DNA of 64,000 bases, from assembly GCA_036655355.1 (NCBI GenBank), contig JAVVQG010000008.1, forward strand, positions 1 to 64,000. The letters run 5' to 3'. Source of the DNA: JAUNSR01 sp036655355 (GTDB taxonomy: Bacteria > Bacteroidota > Bacteroidia > Bacteroidales > JAUNSR01). A program made the translations under genes and the position numbers. The notes under the pieces were generated by a model. It saw only the letters and a program-made list of their open reading frames with translations, was not told the DNA's origin and did not search any database. Positions 8,586-17,655 of this stretch are shown in pieces; positions within the stretch are counted from its first letter, which is position 1, and every line of letters starts with the position of its first letter.

Positions 8586-8593
8586 TACTTTTG
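8586..8593 (+). promoter_or_regulatory. -7 box for nrdDG
   Basis: TACTTTTG is an exact TAnnTTTG match, 31 bp upstream of the nrdD start codon. Confidence 0.6.
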
Positions 8594-8624
8594 CTCCTCG
8601 AAATTTCACCAGAGCGATTTATAT

Positions 8625-10766
8625 ATGGAACATATCAAGGTTATCAAGAGAGACGGAACGACAACTCTTTTTGATAAACAGAAAATTATCAATGCCGTTA
8701 CGAAAAGTGCTGAACGTATTGTAGTGACCCTGACATCACATGAATTGGAGTCAATCTGCGACAAAGTGTATGCTTATTTGAAAGACAATGAGATTCACAC
8801 GATCCATGTACTTCAGTTGCATAATATCGTAGAGACCACCGTTGACCAGGTGAATCATCAGGTTGCTTCGAGTTACCGTGAATATCGAAACTACAAAGTC
8901 GATTTCGTTGGAATGCTCGATGAGGTGTACCGCAAGGCGCAGGTAATCATGTACCGCGGGGATAAGGAGAACAGCAATACGGACTGTGCCCTGGTTTCCA
9001 CCAAGAGAAGTCTGGTGTATAATGAACTCAACAAAGAACTTTACAATAAATTTTTCCTGACCGTAGAGGAGAAGTCGGCCTGTCGCGACGGATACATCTA
9101 TATCCACGATAAATCCGCACGACGCGACACGATGAACTGCTGTCTTTTCGATGTGAAATCGGTCATGACGGGAGGCTTCGAGATGGGGAACATCTGGTAC
9201 AACGAGCCCAAGTCGATTGACACGGCGTGCGATGTGCTGGGCGATATCATCATGATGTCGGCATCGATGCAATACGGCGGCTGGTCTACCCGAGTGGACG
9301 ACCTTTTGGCGCGCTACGTTGAGAAATCCTACAACCGTTATGTGGAAGAGGTGACTACGATGCTGAAGGAAACCAATGCGGTGATCGATTCAGATTTCGT
9401 GGATCGCTGGGCGATGAAAAAGACGCGCCGCGATCTGGAACAGGGCATTCAGGGATTGGAGATCAAACTGAACTCCGTGGCCTCAAGTCGCGGCGATTAC
9501 CCGTTCACTACCTTCGCCCTGGGTCTGGGTACCAATAAATTCGAAAAGATCGTTTCCGAAGCGGTGTTGAAAGTTCGTATGGGGGGACAAGGGAAAGAGG
9601 GCTTCCGCAAGCCGGTGCTTTTCCCGAAACTGATTTTCCTTTACGACGAAGCGATTCACGGCAAAGGCAAAGAATCGGAGGATTTGTTCGAATTGGCCAT
9701 CCGTTGCTCAAGCAAATGCATGTATCCGGATTACCTTTCGCTGAGCGGTGAGGGATATGTTCCATCAATATATAAGGAATACGGACAGGTGGTTTACCCG
9801 ATGGGATGCCGCGCATTCTTGTCGCCTTGGTTCAAAGAGGGTGGAATGTACAAAGCCAATGAAAACGATACGCCGCTCTTTACAGGACGTTTCAACGTCG
9901 GTGCGGTGACGCTCAACCTGATTATGATCCTTGCCAAAGCGCGTGAGGAGGGGAAAGATTTCTACGAATTGCTTGATTATTACCTGGAGATGATCCGTAA
10001 GGTGCACATCCGCACGTACGATTACCTGGGCAAGATGAAAGCTTCCGTTCACCCGTTGGCATACTGCGAAGGGGGATTCCTGGGAGGTACGTTGCAACCG
10101 CATGAGGAGATCGCTCCGGTCTTGAAATCGGCTACCGCATCGTTCGGTGTGACCGGTCTGAATGAATTGCAGATGCTTTACAACGGCAAATCGATTCGCG
10201 AAGATGGTGCTTTTGCCCTTGAAGTGATGGAATACATCAATGACAAGGTGAATAAATTCAAAGAGGAAGATCATCATCTGTATGCCGTGTACGGAACTCC
10301 GGCGGAGTCACTGTGCGGCTTGCAGATCAAACAGTTCCGTCACAAATTCGGGGTGGTTACGGGCGTTTCGGACCGACCGTACACGACGAACAGTTTCCAT
10401 TGTCACGTTACAGAGGATATCAATCCGGTGGAGAAACAGGATTTGGAATACCGTTTCTGGAACCTATTCAACGGAGGTAAGATCCAGTATGTGAGATATC
10501 CGGTGGAATACAACCACGAGGCGATCCGCACCCTGATTCGTCGCGCCATGAAAATGGGCTTGTACGAAGGGGTCAACCTGGCGCTTTCTTATTGCAACGA
10601 GTGCGGCCATCAGGAACCGAATATGGAACTGTGTCCGAAGTGCGGAAGTGAGCACTTAACTAAAATCGACCGAATGAACGGTTACCTCAGTTATTCACGT
10701 GTCAAAGGAGATACTTCGCTCAATGAAGCGAAGATGGCTGAGATTAAAGAACGCGTATCGATGTAA
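8625..10766 (+). CDS. nrdD: Anaerobic (class III) ribonucleoside-triphosphate reductase
   Basis: A 713-residue protein of normal NrdD length that reduces NTPs to dNTPs without oxygen. Order of domains: ATP-cone (residues ~3-95, IKVIKRDGTTTLFDKQKI); the ten-stranded catalytic barrel with conserved Cys residues (e.g. MNCCLFD); a C-terminal zinc site of four Cys (CNEC and CPKC, about residues 660-676); and the glycyl-radical loop RMNGYLSYSR with the radical Gly at about position 686. The stop codon lies 15 bp before nrdG, the activase, in the same operon. The ATP-cone implies allosteric control of overall activity. It supports an anaerobic lifestyle. Confidence 0.97.
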   Translation: MEHIKVIKRDGTTTLFDKQKIINAVTKSAERIVVTLTSHELESICDKVYAYLKDNEIHTIHVLQLHNIVETTVDQVNHQVASSYREYRNYKVDFVGMLDEVYRKAQVIMYRGDKENSNTDCALVSTKRSLVYNELNKELYNKFFLTVEEKSACRDGYIYIHDKSARRDTMNCCLFDVKSVMTGGFEMGNIWYNEPKSIDTACDVLGDIIMMSASMQYGGWSTRVDDLLARYVEKSYNRYVEEVTTMLKETNAVIDSDFVDRWAMKKTRRDLEQGIQGLEIKLNSVASSRGDYPFTTFALGLGTNKFEKIVSEAVLKVRMGGQGKEGFRKPVLFPKLIFLYDEAIHGKGKESEDLFELAIRCSSKCMYPDYLSLSGEGYVPSIYKEYGQVVYPMGCRAFLSPWFKEGGMYKANENDTPLFTGRFNVGAVTLNLIMILAKAREEGKDFYELLDYYLEMIRKVHIRTYDYLGKMKASVHPLAYCEGGFLGGTLQPHEEIAPVLKSATASFGVTGLNELQMLYNGKSIREDGAFALEVMEYINDKVNKFKEEDHHLYAVYGTPAESLCGLQIKQFRHKFGVVTGVSDRPYTTNSFHCHVTEDINPVEKQDLEYRFWNLFNGGKIQYVRYPVEYNHEAIRTLIRRAMKMGLYEGVNLALSYCNECGHQEPNMELCPKCGSEHLTKIDRMNGYLSYSRVKGDTSLNEAKMAEIKERVSM

Positions 10767-10781
10767 ACCTAAAAATTAGAA

Positions 10782-11276
10782 ATGAATTATCACAATATAA
10801 CCAAATGCGATATGTTGAACGGAGAGGGGCTCCGGGTAGTTTTATGGCTCTCACACTGTATCCATAACTGTCCCGGATGTCACAATCCGCAAACACATGA
10901 TGCAAATAGCGGTATCCCTTTCAACCGGGCGGCATACGAAGAGTTATGCGCCGAGCTGGAGAAAGATTATGTCGCGGGGATTACCCTCTCCGGAGGCGAT
11001 CCCCTCTCACCTTTGAATCGTACGTCTGTGTTGGAGATGATTCAGGAACTCAGAACCAATTATCCGCACAAAACCATCTGGATGTATACCGGTTTCGAAT
11101 GGGAGCAGATCGCTTCGCTTCCGGGAATCGAACTGGTGGATGTGGTGGTTGACGGTCCCTACCGTGAAGGGGTGAGGGATAATTCGCTCCCTTACCGCGG
11201 GAGTGCCAATCAACGGGTCATTCTGGTGAAGGAAACGTTCAGTAAAGGGGAAGTGGTATTGCTTCCCGGAACCTGA
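10782..11276 (+). CDS. nrdG: Anaerobic ribonucleotide reductase activating protein (radical SAM)
   Basis: A 164-residue radical SAM enzyme with the cluster-binding motif CIHNCPGC (CxxxCxxC, residues ~26-33) and the SAM-binding GGDPL motif (TLSGGDPLSP). It generates the glycyl radical on NrdD using a [4Fe-4S] cluster and S-adenosylmethionine. It directly follows nrdD. No terminator is visible immediately after it; the next gene has its own promoter. Confidence 0.95.
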   Translation: MNYHNITKCDMLNGEGLRVVLWLSHCIHNCPGCHNPQTHDANSGIPFNRAAYEELCAELEKDYVAGITLSGGDPLSPLNRTSVLEMIQELRTNYPHKTIWMYTGFEWEQIASLPGIELVDVVVDGPYREGVRDNSLPYRGSANQRVILVKETFSKGEVVLLPGT

Positions 11277-11368
11277 AATAGCTTTGTCATACAATCTTCA
11301 CGAATTTGAAAATGTTACTTCTTTATTTACAGTTACATTTGCACGATTTTATTAACTGAAAAAATTAA

Positions 11369-11376
11369 TACTTTTG
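11369..11376 (+). promoter_or_regulatory. -7 box for porin gene
   Basis: TACTTTTG matches TAnnTTTG and would start transcription near 11383. This favours translation from the ATG at 11397 over the ATG at 11388. A second match, TACATTTG, lies at 11334-11341. Confidence 0.5.
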
Positions 11377-11396
11377 TTGAATAAACCATGCTGCAA

Positions 11397-12692
11397 ATGA
11401 AGAAGATAATTAAAAGCGCACTATTCCTTTTCTTGATTACCGGATCAGCGGTAAACATGCAAGCCCAGAAATTAAAGGACCTGATGAAAGCCGATACGAT
11501 AAACCTGGAGGGAGAGGCCGGATTATCCGAAGCTGAAAAGGAGGAGATGTTACAGCGTTTACGGAATATGCCCAATCTGGAGGTGGGTAAGGGTGTAACC
11601 TTCATGCCGAACGATAAATGGTTCAAGATGACGATGCGCTTCCGTATGCAGAACATGGTGGGACTCCATTTTGACGAAGATTTTTCACTGGATAAAACCG
11701 AAGCGCAGGTAAAACGTCTGCGTTTGCGATTCGACGGTTACATCTATTCACCCAAGCTGACGTACTCGCTGCAGTTGGGATTCACTCCATACGACGCCAA
11801 ACCGTTGCCGAACGGCAATATGAATATCGTGCGTGACGCGATGGTGTACTACATTCCCTCTTCTACGTGGAATATCGGATTCGGACAAACGAAGATCAGA
11901 GCCAACCGCGCCCGAATCAACTCATCGAGTGCATTGCAGTTCGTAGATCGTTCAATCGTTAACTCGGAATTCAATATCGACCGTGACTTCGGTTTCTTCG
12001 GCGAATACAGCAAGAAGCTTTTCGCGGATGTAAATCTGGGACTTAAAGGATCGATAACCGCCGGAGACGGACGTAATTTCCAATCTGCACAAAAGAGCGG
12101 TTTCGCTTATACCGGGCGTTTGGAACTGTATCCCGTAGGTCGTTTCAAGGCGAAGGGAGATGTGTTCGAGGGTGACTTCGAGCGTGAGGAAACTCCGAAA
12201 TTCCTATTAGCCGGAGCGTATAGCTACAACGACGATGTGAAGCGATTGAAAGGGCAGAGCGGCGATTTGATTAAAGACGATCAGACACGCGATATCGGTG
12301 CCTTCTTCGCCGATTTTATCTTCAAGTACCAGGGATTCGCTTTCTATGCCGATTGGATGGGACGCATCTGCGATGATCCGCTAATCAAAAACAAAGAGGG
12401 CGAAACGCTTCAGTACATCTTTACCGGACAGGGTGTCAATTTGCAGACCAGTTATCTGTTGCCGAGCAATTGGGAGTTTGCATTGCGTAATTCAACGATC
12501 ATGCCCGATAAGAAGATCAAAGGGATGGTGGGATACGATTACAACAACCAATCGACGATCGGCGTAACCCGCTACATCATCGGTCACAACCTGAAAGTGC
12601 AAGCCGATGCATCCTATAACTATCGCAAAGGAATGGCCGGAGATTTATACAACCGCTATGAACTGCGGTTCCAGGTTGAACTTGGATTCTAA
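11397..12692 (+). CDS. OprP/OprO-type outer-membrane porin
   Basis: With the start at MKKIIKSA the protein has 431 residues. The signal peptide ends at MQAQ. A short N-terminal coiled-coil-like segment (residues ~20-65, EAEKEEMLQRL) is followed by a beta barrel with alternating aromatic strands, ending in the outer-membrane signature QVELGF with terminal Phe. Family: phosphate-selective porin O and P. Two further members lie at 25735 and 28662. Substrate cannot be inferred from sequence; no phosphate-uptake genes are adjacent. It is probably monocistronic, with a terminator at 12706. Confidence 0.85.
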   Translation: MKKIIKSALFLFLITGSAVNMQAQKLKDLMKADTINLEGEAGLSEAEKEEMLQRLRNMPNLEVGKGVTFMPNDKWFKMTMRFRMQNMVGLHFDEDFSLDKTEAQVKRLRLRFDGYIYSPKLTYSLQLGFTPYDAKPLPNGNMNIVRDAMVYYIPSSTWNIGFGQTKIRANRARINSSSALQFVDRSIVNSEFNIDRDFGFFGEYSKKLFADVNLGLKGSITAGDGRNFQSAQKSGFAYTGRLELYPVGRFKAKGDVFEGDFEREETPKFLLAGAYSYNDDVKRLKGQSGDLIKDDQTRDIGAFFADFIFKYQGFAFYADWMGRICDDPLIKNKEGETLQYIFTGQGVNLQTSYLLPSNWEFALRNSTIMPDKKIKGMVGYDYNNQSTIGVTRYIIGHNLKVQADASYNYRKGMAGDLYNRYELRFQVELGF

Positions 12693-12705
12693 GTATATAA
12701 ATAAA

Positions 12706-12745
12706 AAAGAAAGGCGTCGCCCCGAATGGAGTGACGCCTTTCTTG
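12706..12745. terminator. Bidirectional terminator between porin and sulfatase
   Basis: AAGAAAGGCGTC pairs with GACGCCTTTCTT across a 14-nt loop, located between two convergent genes. Confidence 0.82.
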
Positions 12746-12782
12746 TATTATGCGCTTAACAACCCCCACGGAGCGGGAATCT

Positions 12783-14195
12783 TTATTGTTTCTTGAATCC
12801 GAAGTTGAAGTATTCTGACGGGACGCGTACTTCGTCCATCATCTTGTTCAATTCCTCGGCGATTTCAGGGTATTCCGCAGCTACGTTGTTGTCTTCGTGC
12901 AAATCTTTTGAAAGATCATATAGTTCGAAGCTCGCACCCTCCGCGCTTGAGATGTTCTGACGCATCGCTTTCCAGTTTCCTTTACGGATAGCCTGGCGGC
13001 CGCGAAGTTCATGGAACTCCCAATACAGGTATTCGTGTTGTTGCTGCCCTTTCCACGAGAACAAGGTAGGAAGGAAAGAGATACCGTCTGTAGCCGTATC
13101 CAATTTCTGTCCGGTCAGTTCCGCGAACGTAGGCATCACATCCCAGAATGCGCTGATGTGGTCGTTTTCAATACCGCCTTTGATCATTTCCGGAGCCCAA
13201 GCGATCATCGGAACGCGGATACCGCCTTCGTAAACGTCGCGTTTGCTTCCTTTAAGGGGACCGTAGCTTTTGAAGAAGTCCGGATTCGCACCCCCTTCGC
13301 GGTGAGGACCGTTGTCGCTGGTGAAGATCACCATTGTATTTTTGTCTAGTCCCTGTGCTTTCAATTCTTTGAAGATCTCGCCCACATACCAGTCCAATCT
13401 GGTTACCATCGCGGCAAACGTAGCGCGTGGTTTCTCAACGGCACGGTATCCGTCGAATCCGTTGTGAGGCGTTTCATCGAACATGTTTTCATACATCGCA
13501 TAAATCGAATCGTGAGGCAGACTCAGTTCGGCATGCGGCAGTGTATAGGTGAACATTCCGAAGAATGGTTTGTCTTTGTTTTCGCGGATGAAGTTGATGG
13601 CGTGTTCGTGAACAAGATCCTGCGAGTAGTCTTCACGTTTACCCTCTAGGTTTCCTTCCAGGATCACCTTTTCATCTACGTGCCAAAGGTGCGGAGGGTA
13701 GTAGCTGTGCGCCATACGCTGGCAGTTGTAGCCATAGAAGTCGTCAAAGCCCATCTTCGGAGGGGTTGATTCGGAAGTTGGGTGTCCGATACCCCATTTG
13801 CCGAACAAACCTGTGGTATATCCCGCCTGTTTCATTAGTTTGGCAATGGTGAAGGTGTTGTCTTCCATCGGGAATTGTCCTTCCGGTTTGATCTCCATGT
13901 TGCCGCGGATGCGTGTATGGCCCGTATGTTGCCCTGTCATCAGGGAACCGCGTGACGGAGCACTTACCGTGCAACCCGCATAGTGTTGGGTGAAGCGCAT
14001 TCCTTCTGCCGCCATCTTGTCGATGTTCGGCGTTTTGATTACTTCCTGACCGTAGCAGCCGATATCACCGTAACCGAGGTCGTCGGCCAGGATATAGATT
14101 ACATTCATTGGCTTTTCCGGCAGCTTGTTTTCATTGCAGCCTGTAGCTGCCAGCAGCATCGCACCAGAGGCGAATGCCAGATTAGTTTTTTTCAT
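12783..14195 (-). CDS. Arylsulfatase-family lipoprotein, Ser-type (S1)
   Basis: A 470-residue sulfatase. The lipoprotein signal ends in LLAATGC (Cys20), so it is likely anchored to a membrane, facing periplasm or surface. Metal-binding motif ADDLGYGDIGCYG (about residues 38-50) is followed by the catalytic motif SAPSRGSLMTG (about 78-88), where the Ser would be converted to formylglycine by an anaerobic sulfatase-maturating enzyme; GKWGIGH and FTSDNGPHREGG complete the metal and sulfate site. No maturase, SusCD pair or glycosidase is next to it, so the natural substrate (e.g. a sulfated host or algal glycan) is unknown. Confidence 0.92.
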   Translation of the reverse strand: MKKTNLAFASGAMLLAATGCNENKLPEKPMNVIYILADDLGYGDIGCYGQEVIKTPNIDKMAAEGMRFTQHYAGCTVSAPSRGSLMTGQHTGHTRIRGNMEIKPEGQFPMEDNTFTIAKLMKQAGYTTGLFGKWGIGHPTSESTPPKMGFDDFYGYNCQRMAHSYYPPHLWHVDEKVILEGNLEGKREDYSQDLVHEHAINFIRENKDKPFFGMFTYTLPHAELSLPHDSIYAMYENMFDETPHNGFDGYRAVEKPRATFAAMVTRLDWYVGEIFKELKAQGLDKNTMVIFTSDNGPHREGGANPDFFKSYGPLKGSKRDVYEGGIRVPMIAWAPEMIKGGIENDHISAFWDVMPTFAELTGQKLDTATDGISFLPTLFSWKGQQQHEYLYWEFHELRGRQAIRKGNWKAMRQNISSAEGASFELYDLSKDLHEDNNVAAEYPEIAEELNKMMDEVRVPSEYFNFGFKKQ

Positions 14196-14249
14196 AGGGA
14201 AGGTTTGTGTGATTATGTGATGAATAAGCGCAATTTATAAAAAAAAGAG

Positions 14250-14290
14250 TAAAAAAAAATCCTTTGGAAAAGCATTCCAAAGGATTTTTT
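14250..14290 (-). terminator. Terminator after tRNA-Ser copy 1
   Basis: On the minus strand ATCCTTTGGAA pairs with TTCCAAAGGAT and is followed by a run of nine T. It lies just past the tRNA-Ser 3' end. Confidence 0.85.
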
Positions 14291-14308
14291 GAGTCATCGT
14301 GTGACTTG

Positions 14309-14395
14309 CGGAGAGAGAGGGATTCAAACCCCCGGAACCTGTAACAGTTCAACGGTTTTCAAGACCGCCGCAATCGATCACTCTGCCATCTCTCC
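14309..14395 (-). tRNA. tRNA-Ser (UGA), copy 1
   Basis: An 87-nt type II tRNA. The acceptor stem GGAGAGA/TCTCTCC, anticodon loop CTTGAAA (anticodon UGA) and a long variable arm identify serine. CCA is not encoded. The same gene recurs at 17569 and 32578 with no difference in the mature sequence that I can see. Confidence 0.95.
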
Positions 14396-14428
14396 AGTGC
14401 GTCTTCGGGTTATTTCCCGATTGCGTTG

Positions 14429-14436
14429 CAAAGGTA
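14429..14436 (-). promoter_or_regulatory. -7 box for tRNA-Ser copy 1
   Basis: TACCTTTG on the minus strand, 34 nt upstream of the tRNA, followed by GCAACGCAATCGGG. The copies at 17688-17695 and 32697-32704 are the same. Confidence 0.7.
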
Positions 14437-14516
14437 GGCATATTTTTTAATCCCGCAAGTCTTCTCTCTATTTATAGCTTTTAATTAACTAAAATAAACA
14501 GGTTGGATGCTAAAAA

Positions 14517-15086
14517 TTACGGACGAATGGTGATTTTGCAATCGTCCAGACTTTCAATGATCGCCAGACTCTCAACGTGGATCCCCTCGTTGCGAAGACG
14601 GTCACCCCCTTTTTGGAATGCTTTTTCAATTACGAATCCCATTCCTTCAATGGTAGCGCCTGCTTTTTTAACGAGGTCGATCATCCCTACCGCCGCATTT
14701 CCGTTTGCCAGGAAGTCGTCGATGAAGAGGATGCGGTCATTCTCATTTAAGAAGTCGCTGCTCACGCAAACCGTATATTCACGGTCTTTCGTAAACGAAT
14801 ACACCGTAGAAGAGATCATGTTCTCCATGGTTTTCGGCATTTTCTTTTTCACGAACACCACCGGCAAATGAAGCAGGTAACCCACCATGATGGCCGGAGC
14901 GATTCCGCTGGCTTCAATCGTAACGATCTTGTTGATGGGTTTCCCCGCGAATCGTGCGGCGAATTCTTCTGCGATTTTAAGCATCAGATCCGGGTCCATC
15001 TGGTGATTGATAAAACTATCTACCTTTAAGATTCCTCCCGGAAAGCATTTTCCATCCTGAAGGATGCGTTTTTTAAGTAATTCCAT
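14517..15086 (-). CDS. xpt: Xanthine phosphoribosyltransferase
   Basis: A 189-residue type I phosphoribosyltransferase, the usual Xpt length, with the PRPP loop ILFIDDFLANGNAA (about residues 128-141) and the Xpt-type segment TIEASGIAPAIMVGYLL. It converts xanthine plus PRPP to XMP for purine salvage. It lies 13 bp downstream of the xanthine permease gene, in the order pbuX-xpt on the minus strand, a metabolically coherent operon. No xpt-type guanine riboswitch is visible in the leader. Confidence 0.94.
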   Translation of the reverse strand: MELLKKRILQDGKCFPGGILKVDSFINHQMDPDLMLKIAEEFAARFAGKPINKIVTIEASGIAPAIMVGYLLHLPVVFVKKKMPKTMENMISSTVYSFTKDREYTVCVSSDFLNENDRILFIDDFLANGNAAVGMIDLVKKAGATIEGMGFVIEKAFQKGGDRLRNEGIHVESLAIIESLDDCKITIRP

Positions 15087-15099
15087 GCGGATATATATT

Positions 15100-16482
15100 T
15101 TAAGCTATTGATTCTTCTTTAACACGGATCACCATATTGGCGATGATTGCCGTCAAACCTCCGGTGGTGATACCGGAAGAGAAAATTCCTTTGATCGCCT
15201 CGGGCGCCGTATTCAGTATATCCGGCATCAGTTCCACCCCTAGGCCGAGAGAGAGACTTACGGCTAGAACAAGCGTCGCTTTACGGTCGATCTTCTGAGA
15301 AGCCACGATGCGGATTCCCGCTGCGGCAACCGTTCCGAACATCAGCAGGGTCGCTCCGCCCAATACCGGTTCCGGCATCAGTGAAAATACCACTCCCACA
15401 AACGGGAAGAGTCCCAGCAATACCAGCATTCCCGCAATGTAGTAACCTACATAACGGCTGGCAACACCCGTAAGTTGGATGATTCCGTTGTTTTGTGCGA
15501 AAATGGAGTTCGGGAAAGAGTTGAAGACGCCGGCGATCAGAGAGTTTACGCCGTCGGCCAGTACACCGCCTGAAACACGTTTGGTATATTTCTCCCCTTC
15601 GATCGGTTGGCCGGAAATCATGGAGTTCGCCGTGATGTCGCCTGTCGCCTCGATCGATGTGATGAGGTACACCAAGCCGATGGCGATGAATGAAGAGATG
15701 TTGAAATCTAGTCCGAATTTAAAAGGCATCGGGATGTGGAAAAGCGCGTGCGATCCGGTAGTGGCGGCACTCATATCAACCATTCCCAGTGCGAAGGCTA
15801 ATCCGTATCCGATGATGAGTCCCAATACAATAGAGCTCATGCGCAGGTATTTGTTTTTACTTCTGTTGAACAACAGGATGCTGACCAATACCACAGAGGC
15901 TACGCCCAGGTTTTGGATGGAGCCGAAAGAGCCGTTGGACATTGCGCCGTAACCGCCTCCGCAGGCTACGATACCCACTTTGATCAGGCTGAGTCCGATC
16001 AGCATCACAACGATACCCGAAACGAGTGGCGTAATGATGTTGCGCATGTATTTGAACGTGCGACTGATCACCATCTCCACCGGCGCGGCAGCCATGCAGG
16101 TACCGAAAATCAGGGGAAGTCCCCCCGATAATCCGGCCGTAATGATTGGTCCGATAAAGGAGAAGCTAGTGCCCTGGATACAAAGAAGGCCCGCTCCGAC
16201 CGGTCCCACTCGTCTGCATTGAATAAACGTGGAGATTCCCGACACGAAAAGGGCCATCGAGACTAGAAAGCTTGTTGTTTCCAGGTCAAGTTGAAGCGCA
16301 CCCGCGATGATCAGCGGCGGTGTGATGATCGCCACGAAGATTGCCAGCAGGTGTTGTAAGGCCGCAAAGAGGGTGTCCTTAAAAGGGGGACGATCTTCGA
16401 TGCCATAAACAAGATCTGCGGGATGTACGGGTTCGATGGTTTTCTCAGCGGTTTCGCCAAGTAGTTGTTCGACAGAGTTCAT
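15100..16482 (-). CDS. Xanthine/uracil permease (NCS2 family)
   Basis: A 460-residue inner-membrane protein with about 14 hydrophobic segments. NCS2 signatures include the substrate-site helix ending SIEATGDITANS and the FNSFPNSIFAQNNGIIQLTG segment. It should import xanthine (possibly other oxopurines) with protons. First gene of a two-gene operon with xpt; the neighbour makes xanthine the most likely substrate (PbuX-like). Confidence 0.92.
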   Translation of the reverse strand: MNSVEQLLGETAEKTIEPVHPADLVYGIEDRPPFKDTLFAALQHLLAIFVAIITPPLIIAGALQLDLETTSFLVSMALFVSGISTFIQCRRVGPVGAGLLCIQGTSFSFIGPIITAGLSGGLPLIFGTCMAAAPVEMVISRTFKYMRNIITPLVSGIVVMLIGLSLIKVGIVACGGGYGAMSNGSFGSIQNLGVASVVLVSILLFNRSKNKYLRMSSIVLGLIIGYGLAFALGMVDMSAATTGSHALFHIPMPFKFGLDFNISSFIAIGLVYLITSIEATGDITANSMISGQPIEGEKYTKRVSGGVLADGVNSLIAGVFNSFPNSIFAQNNGIIQLTGVASRYVGYYIAGMLVLLGLFPFVGVVFSLMPEPVLGGATLLMFGTVAAAGIRIVASQKIDRKATLVLAVSLSLGLGVELMPDILNTAPEAIKGIFSSGITTGGLTAIIANMVIRVKEESIA

Positions 16483-16641
16483 AAAGATATCTAAATTAGT
16501 TGTTTGGACAGTGAAGTGTTCGTCAGAGATAATTGCAGGGGATGTCCATTCGGCAACTCAGGACGAGTGCCTTTCAGAATTAAGAGTAAGAGGGAAGTGT
16601 TAAATAGCTCGCTCATTCTGGACATTGTGTAAAATGTCGTG

Positions 16642-16649
16642 CAAAAGTA
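16642..16649 (-). promoter_or_regulatory. -7 box for permease-xpt operon
   Basis: TACTTTTG on the minus strand, about 160 nt upstream of the permease start, so the mRNA has a moderate 5' leader. I see no purine riboswitch core in the leader. Confidence 0.55.
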
Positions 16650-16657
16650 GTTTTTAA

Positions 16658-16861
16658 TTGCAAGATAGCGGCGGGAGACTGCAATCAATAGTAAAAAATA
16701 ACAATAATTTGCAAATTGGTATTTTTTCTATGTCCTCCGTGACCCAAAGACTGTGTTGTTCGGATTTACCCCAATCGATTACATTCAAAGAGATCGCATC
16801 GTTTATAGGTGTGACTTCTAAAACGGTAAGAAAGAAGCGAATAAAATTGCGGCGAAAATAA
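16658..16861 (+). pseudogene. Possible remnant of a Crp/Fnr-type regulator (C-terminal HTH)
   Basis: The last ~45 residues of this short frame, ending SITFKEIASFIGVTSKTVRK, resemble the recognition-helix region of Bacteroidetes Crp/Fnr regulators (KEIASYLGITPETLSR-like). The cyclic-nucleotide-binding domain is missing, so this would be a decayed tail. The overlapping minus-strand frame (16654-16947) shows nothing recognisable. Similarity is judged by eye only. Confidence 0.35.
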
Positions 16862-16902
16862 AAGTCTTCAAATACTTTAAGGCTTTTCTCATCCATAAAA
16901 GT

Positions 16903-16910
16903 TACTTTTG
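16903..16910 (+). promoter_or_regulatory. -7 box for small lipoprotein
   Basis: TACTTTTG, an exact TAnnTTTG match, 27 bp before the start codon at 16938. Confidence 0.55.
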
Positions 16911-16937
16911 ATCTAATATTAATCTTAATGTAATAGA

Positions 16938-17348
16938 ATGAAGACAAGAAGTTTATTTGGAATACTTATGCTACTCCTGTTTGCAGTTAGCTATACAAGT
17001 TGTGAAAAAGAAAAAGACAGTCCCGAAGAGTTAACCCCCGAAGTTCTTTATCAGACTTCATGGCGTGGTAAGGGACATTGTGATGCATGGGTGGTAAAAG
17101 ATAGAAGTATAGGCATACAATTCATAGATACCCAAAAAGGCAAAGTGAATTGGCAAGACTACGACGAGTTTGATATTACTTACGTAATAAAAGGGAAGTA
17201 TATTGAATTTAACGACATTGCATTTCAACTTGCTGGAGCTCCTTGGGTAATTAAAAGTTATACAAAAACACACATAACTCTTATACAAAATGAAGCTAGT
17301 CCTGACAAGGGGAAAATTGCGACAATAGAGTTAGACAGAATCGATTAA
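16938..17348 (+). CDS. Small lipoprotein of unknown function
   Basis: A 136-residue protein with a lipoprotein signal (MKTRSLFGILMLLLFAV) and lipobox SYTSC (Cys ~22), followed by an acidic linker (EKEKDSPEELTPE) and a compact lipocalin- or beta-barrel-like domain of alternating strands. Bacteroidales genomes carry many such small lipoproteins; I cannot name the family. The gene has its own promoter. The 17349-17535 stretch after it holds no gene I can support. Confidence 0.75.
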   Translation: MKTRSLFGILMLLLFAVSYTSCEKEKDSPEELTPEVLYQTSWRGKGHCDAWVVKDRSIGIQFIDTQKGKVNWQDYDEFDITYVIKGKYIEFNDIAFQLAGAPWVIKSYTKTHITLIQNEASPDKGKIATIELDRID

Positions 17349-17535
17349 TTATGGAAATAATTAATCTGATTTAGGATACCCGGGTCTAGCTTTCGCTGAT
17401 AAACTAAAGAATTGAGAATTAACGGGTTTTACTCAATATAGAGTGGACTTTGATTCCCTTTTCAAATCCTTCCCAAAGTATTTTTTTATGGGTGAGTCCC
17501 CTTGATATTGAAAATAGCCGAGATACAAATAAACA

Positions 17536-17565
17536 AAGCCCGAAAACTTTCGTCTTCGGGCTTTC
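17536..17565 (-). terminator. Terminator after tRNA-Ser copy 2
   Basis: On the minus strand AAGCCCGAA pairs with TTCGGGCTT and runs into TTTGTTTATTT. The same hairpin follows copy 3. Confidence 0.85.
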
Positions 17566-17568
17566 TTG

Positions 17569-17655
17569 CGGAGAGAGAGGGATTCAAACCCCCGGAACCT
17601 GTAACAGTTCAACGGTTTTCAAGACCGCCGCAATCGATCACTCTGCCATCTCTCC
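17569..17655 (-). tRNA. tRNA-Ser (UGA), copy 2
   Basis: The same 87-nt sequence as copies 1 and 3, with anticodon UGA. Promoter (17688-17695, TACCTTTG on the minus strand), leader and terminator match copy 3 almost base for base, so promoter, leader, gene and terminator form a duplicated unit of about 160 bp. Confidence 0.95.

Noticed and set aside
16483..16650. Purine riboswitch upstream of the xanthine permease-xpt operon, as in Bacillus
   Set aside because: The conserved junction and loop sequences of the purine aptamer are absent on the minus strand; only a promoter box and a plain leader are visible.
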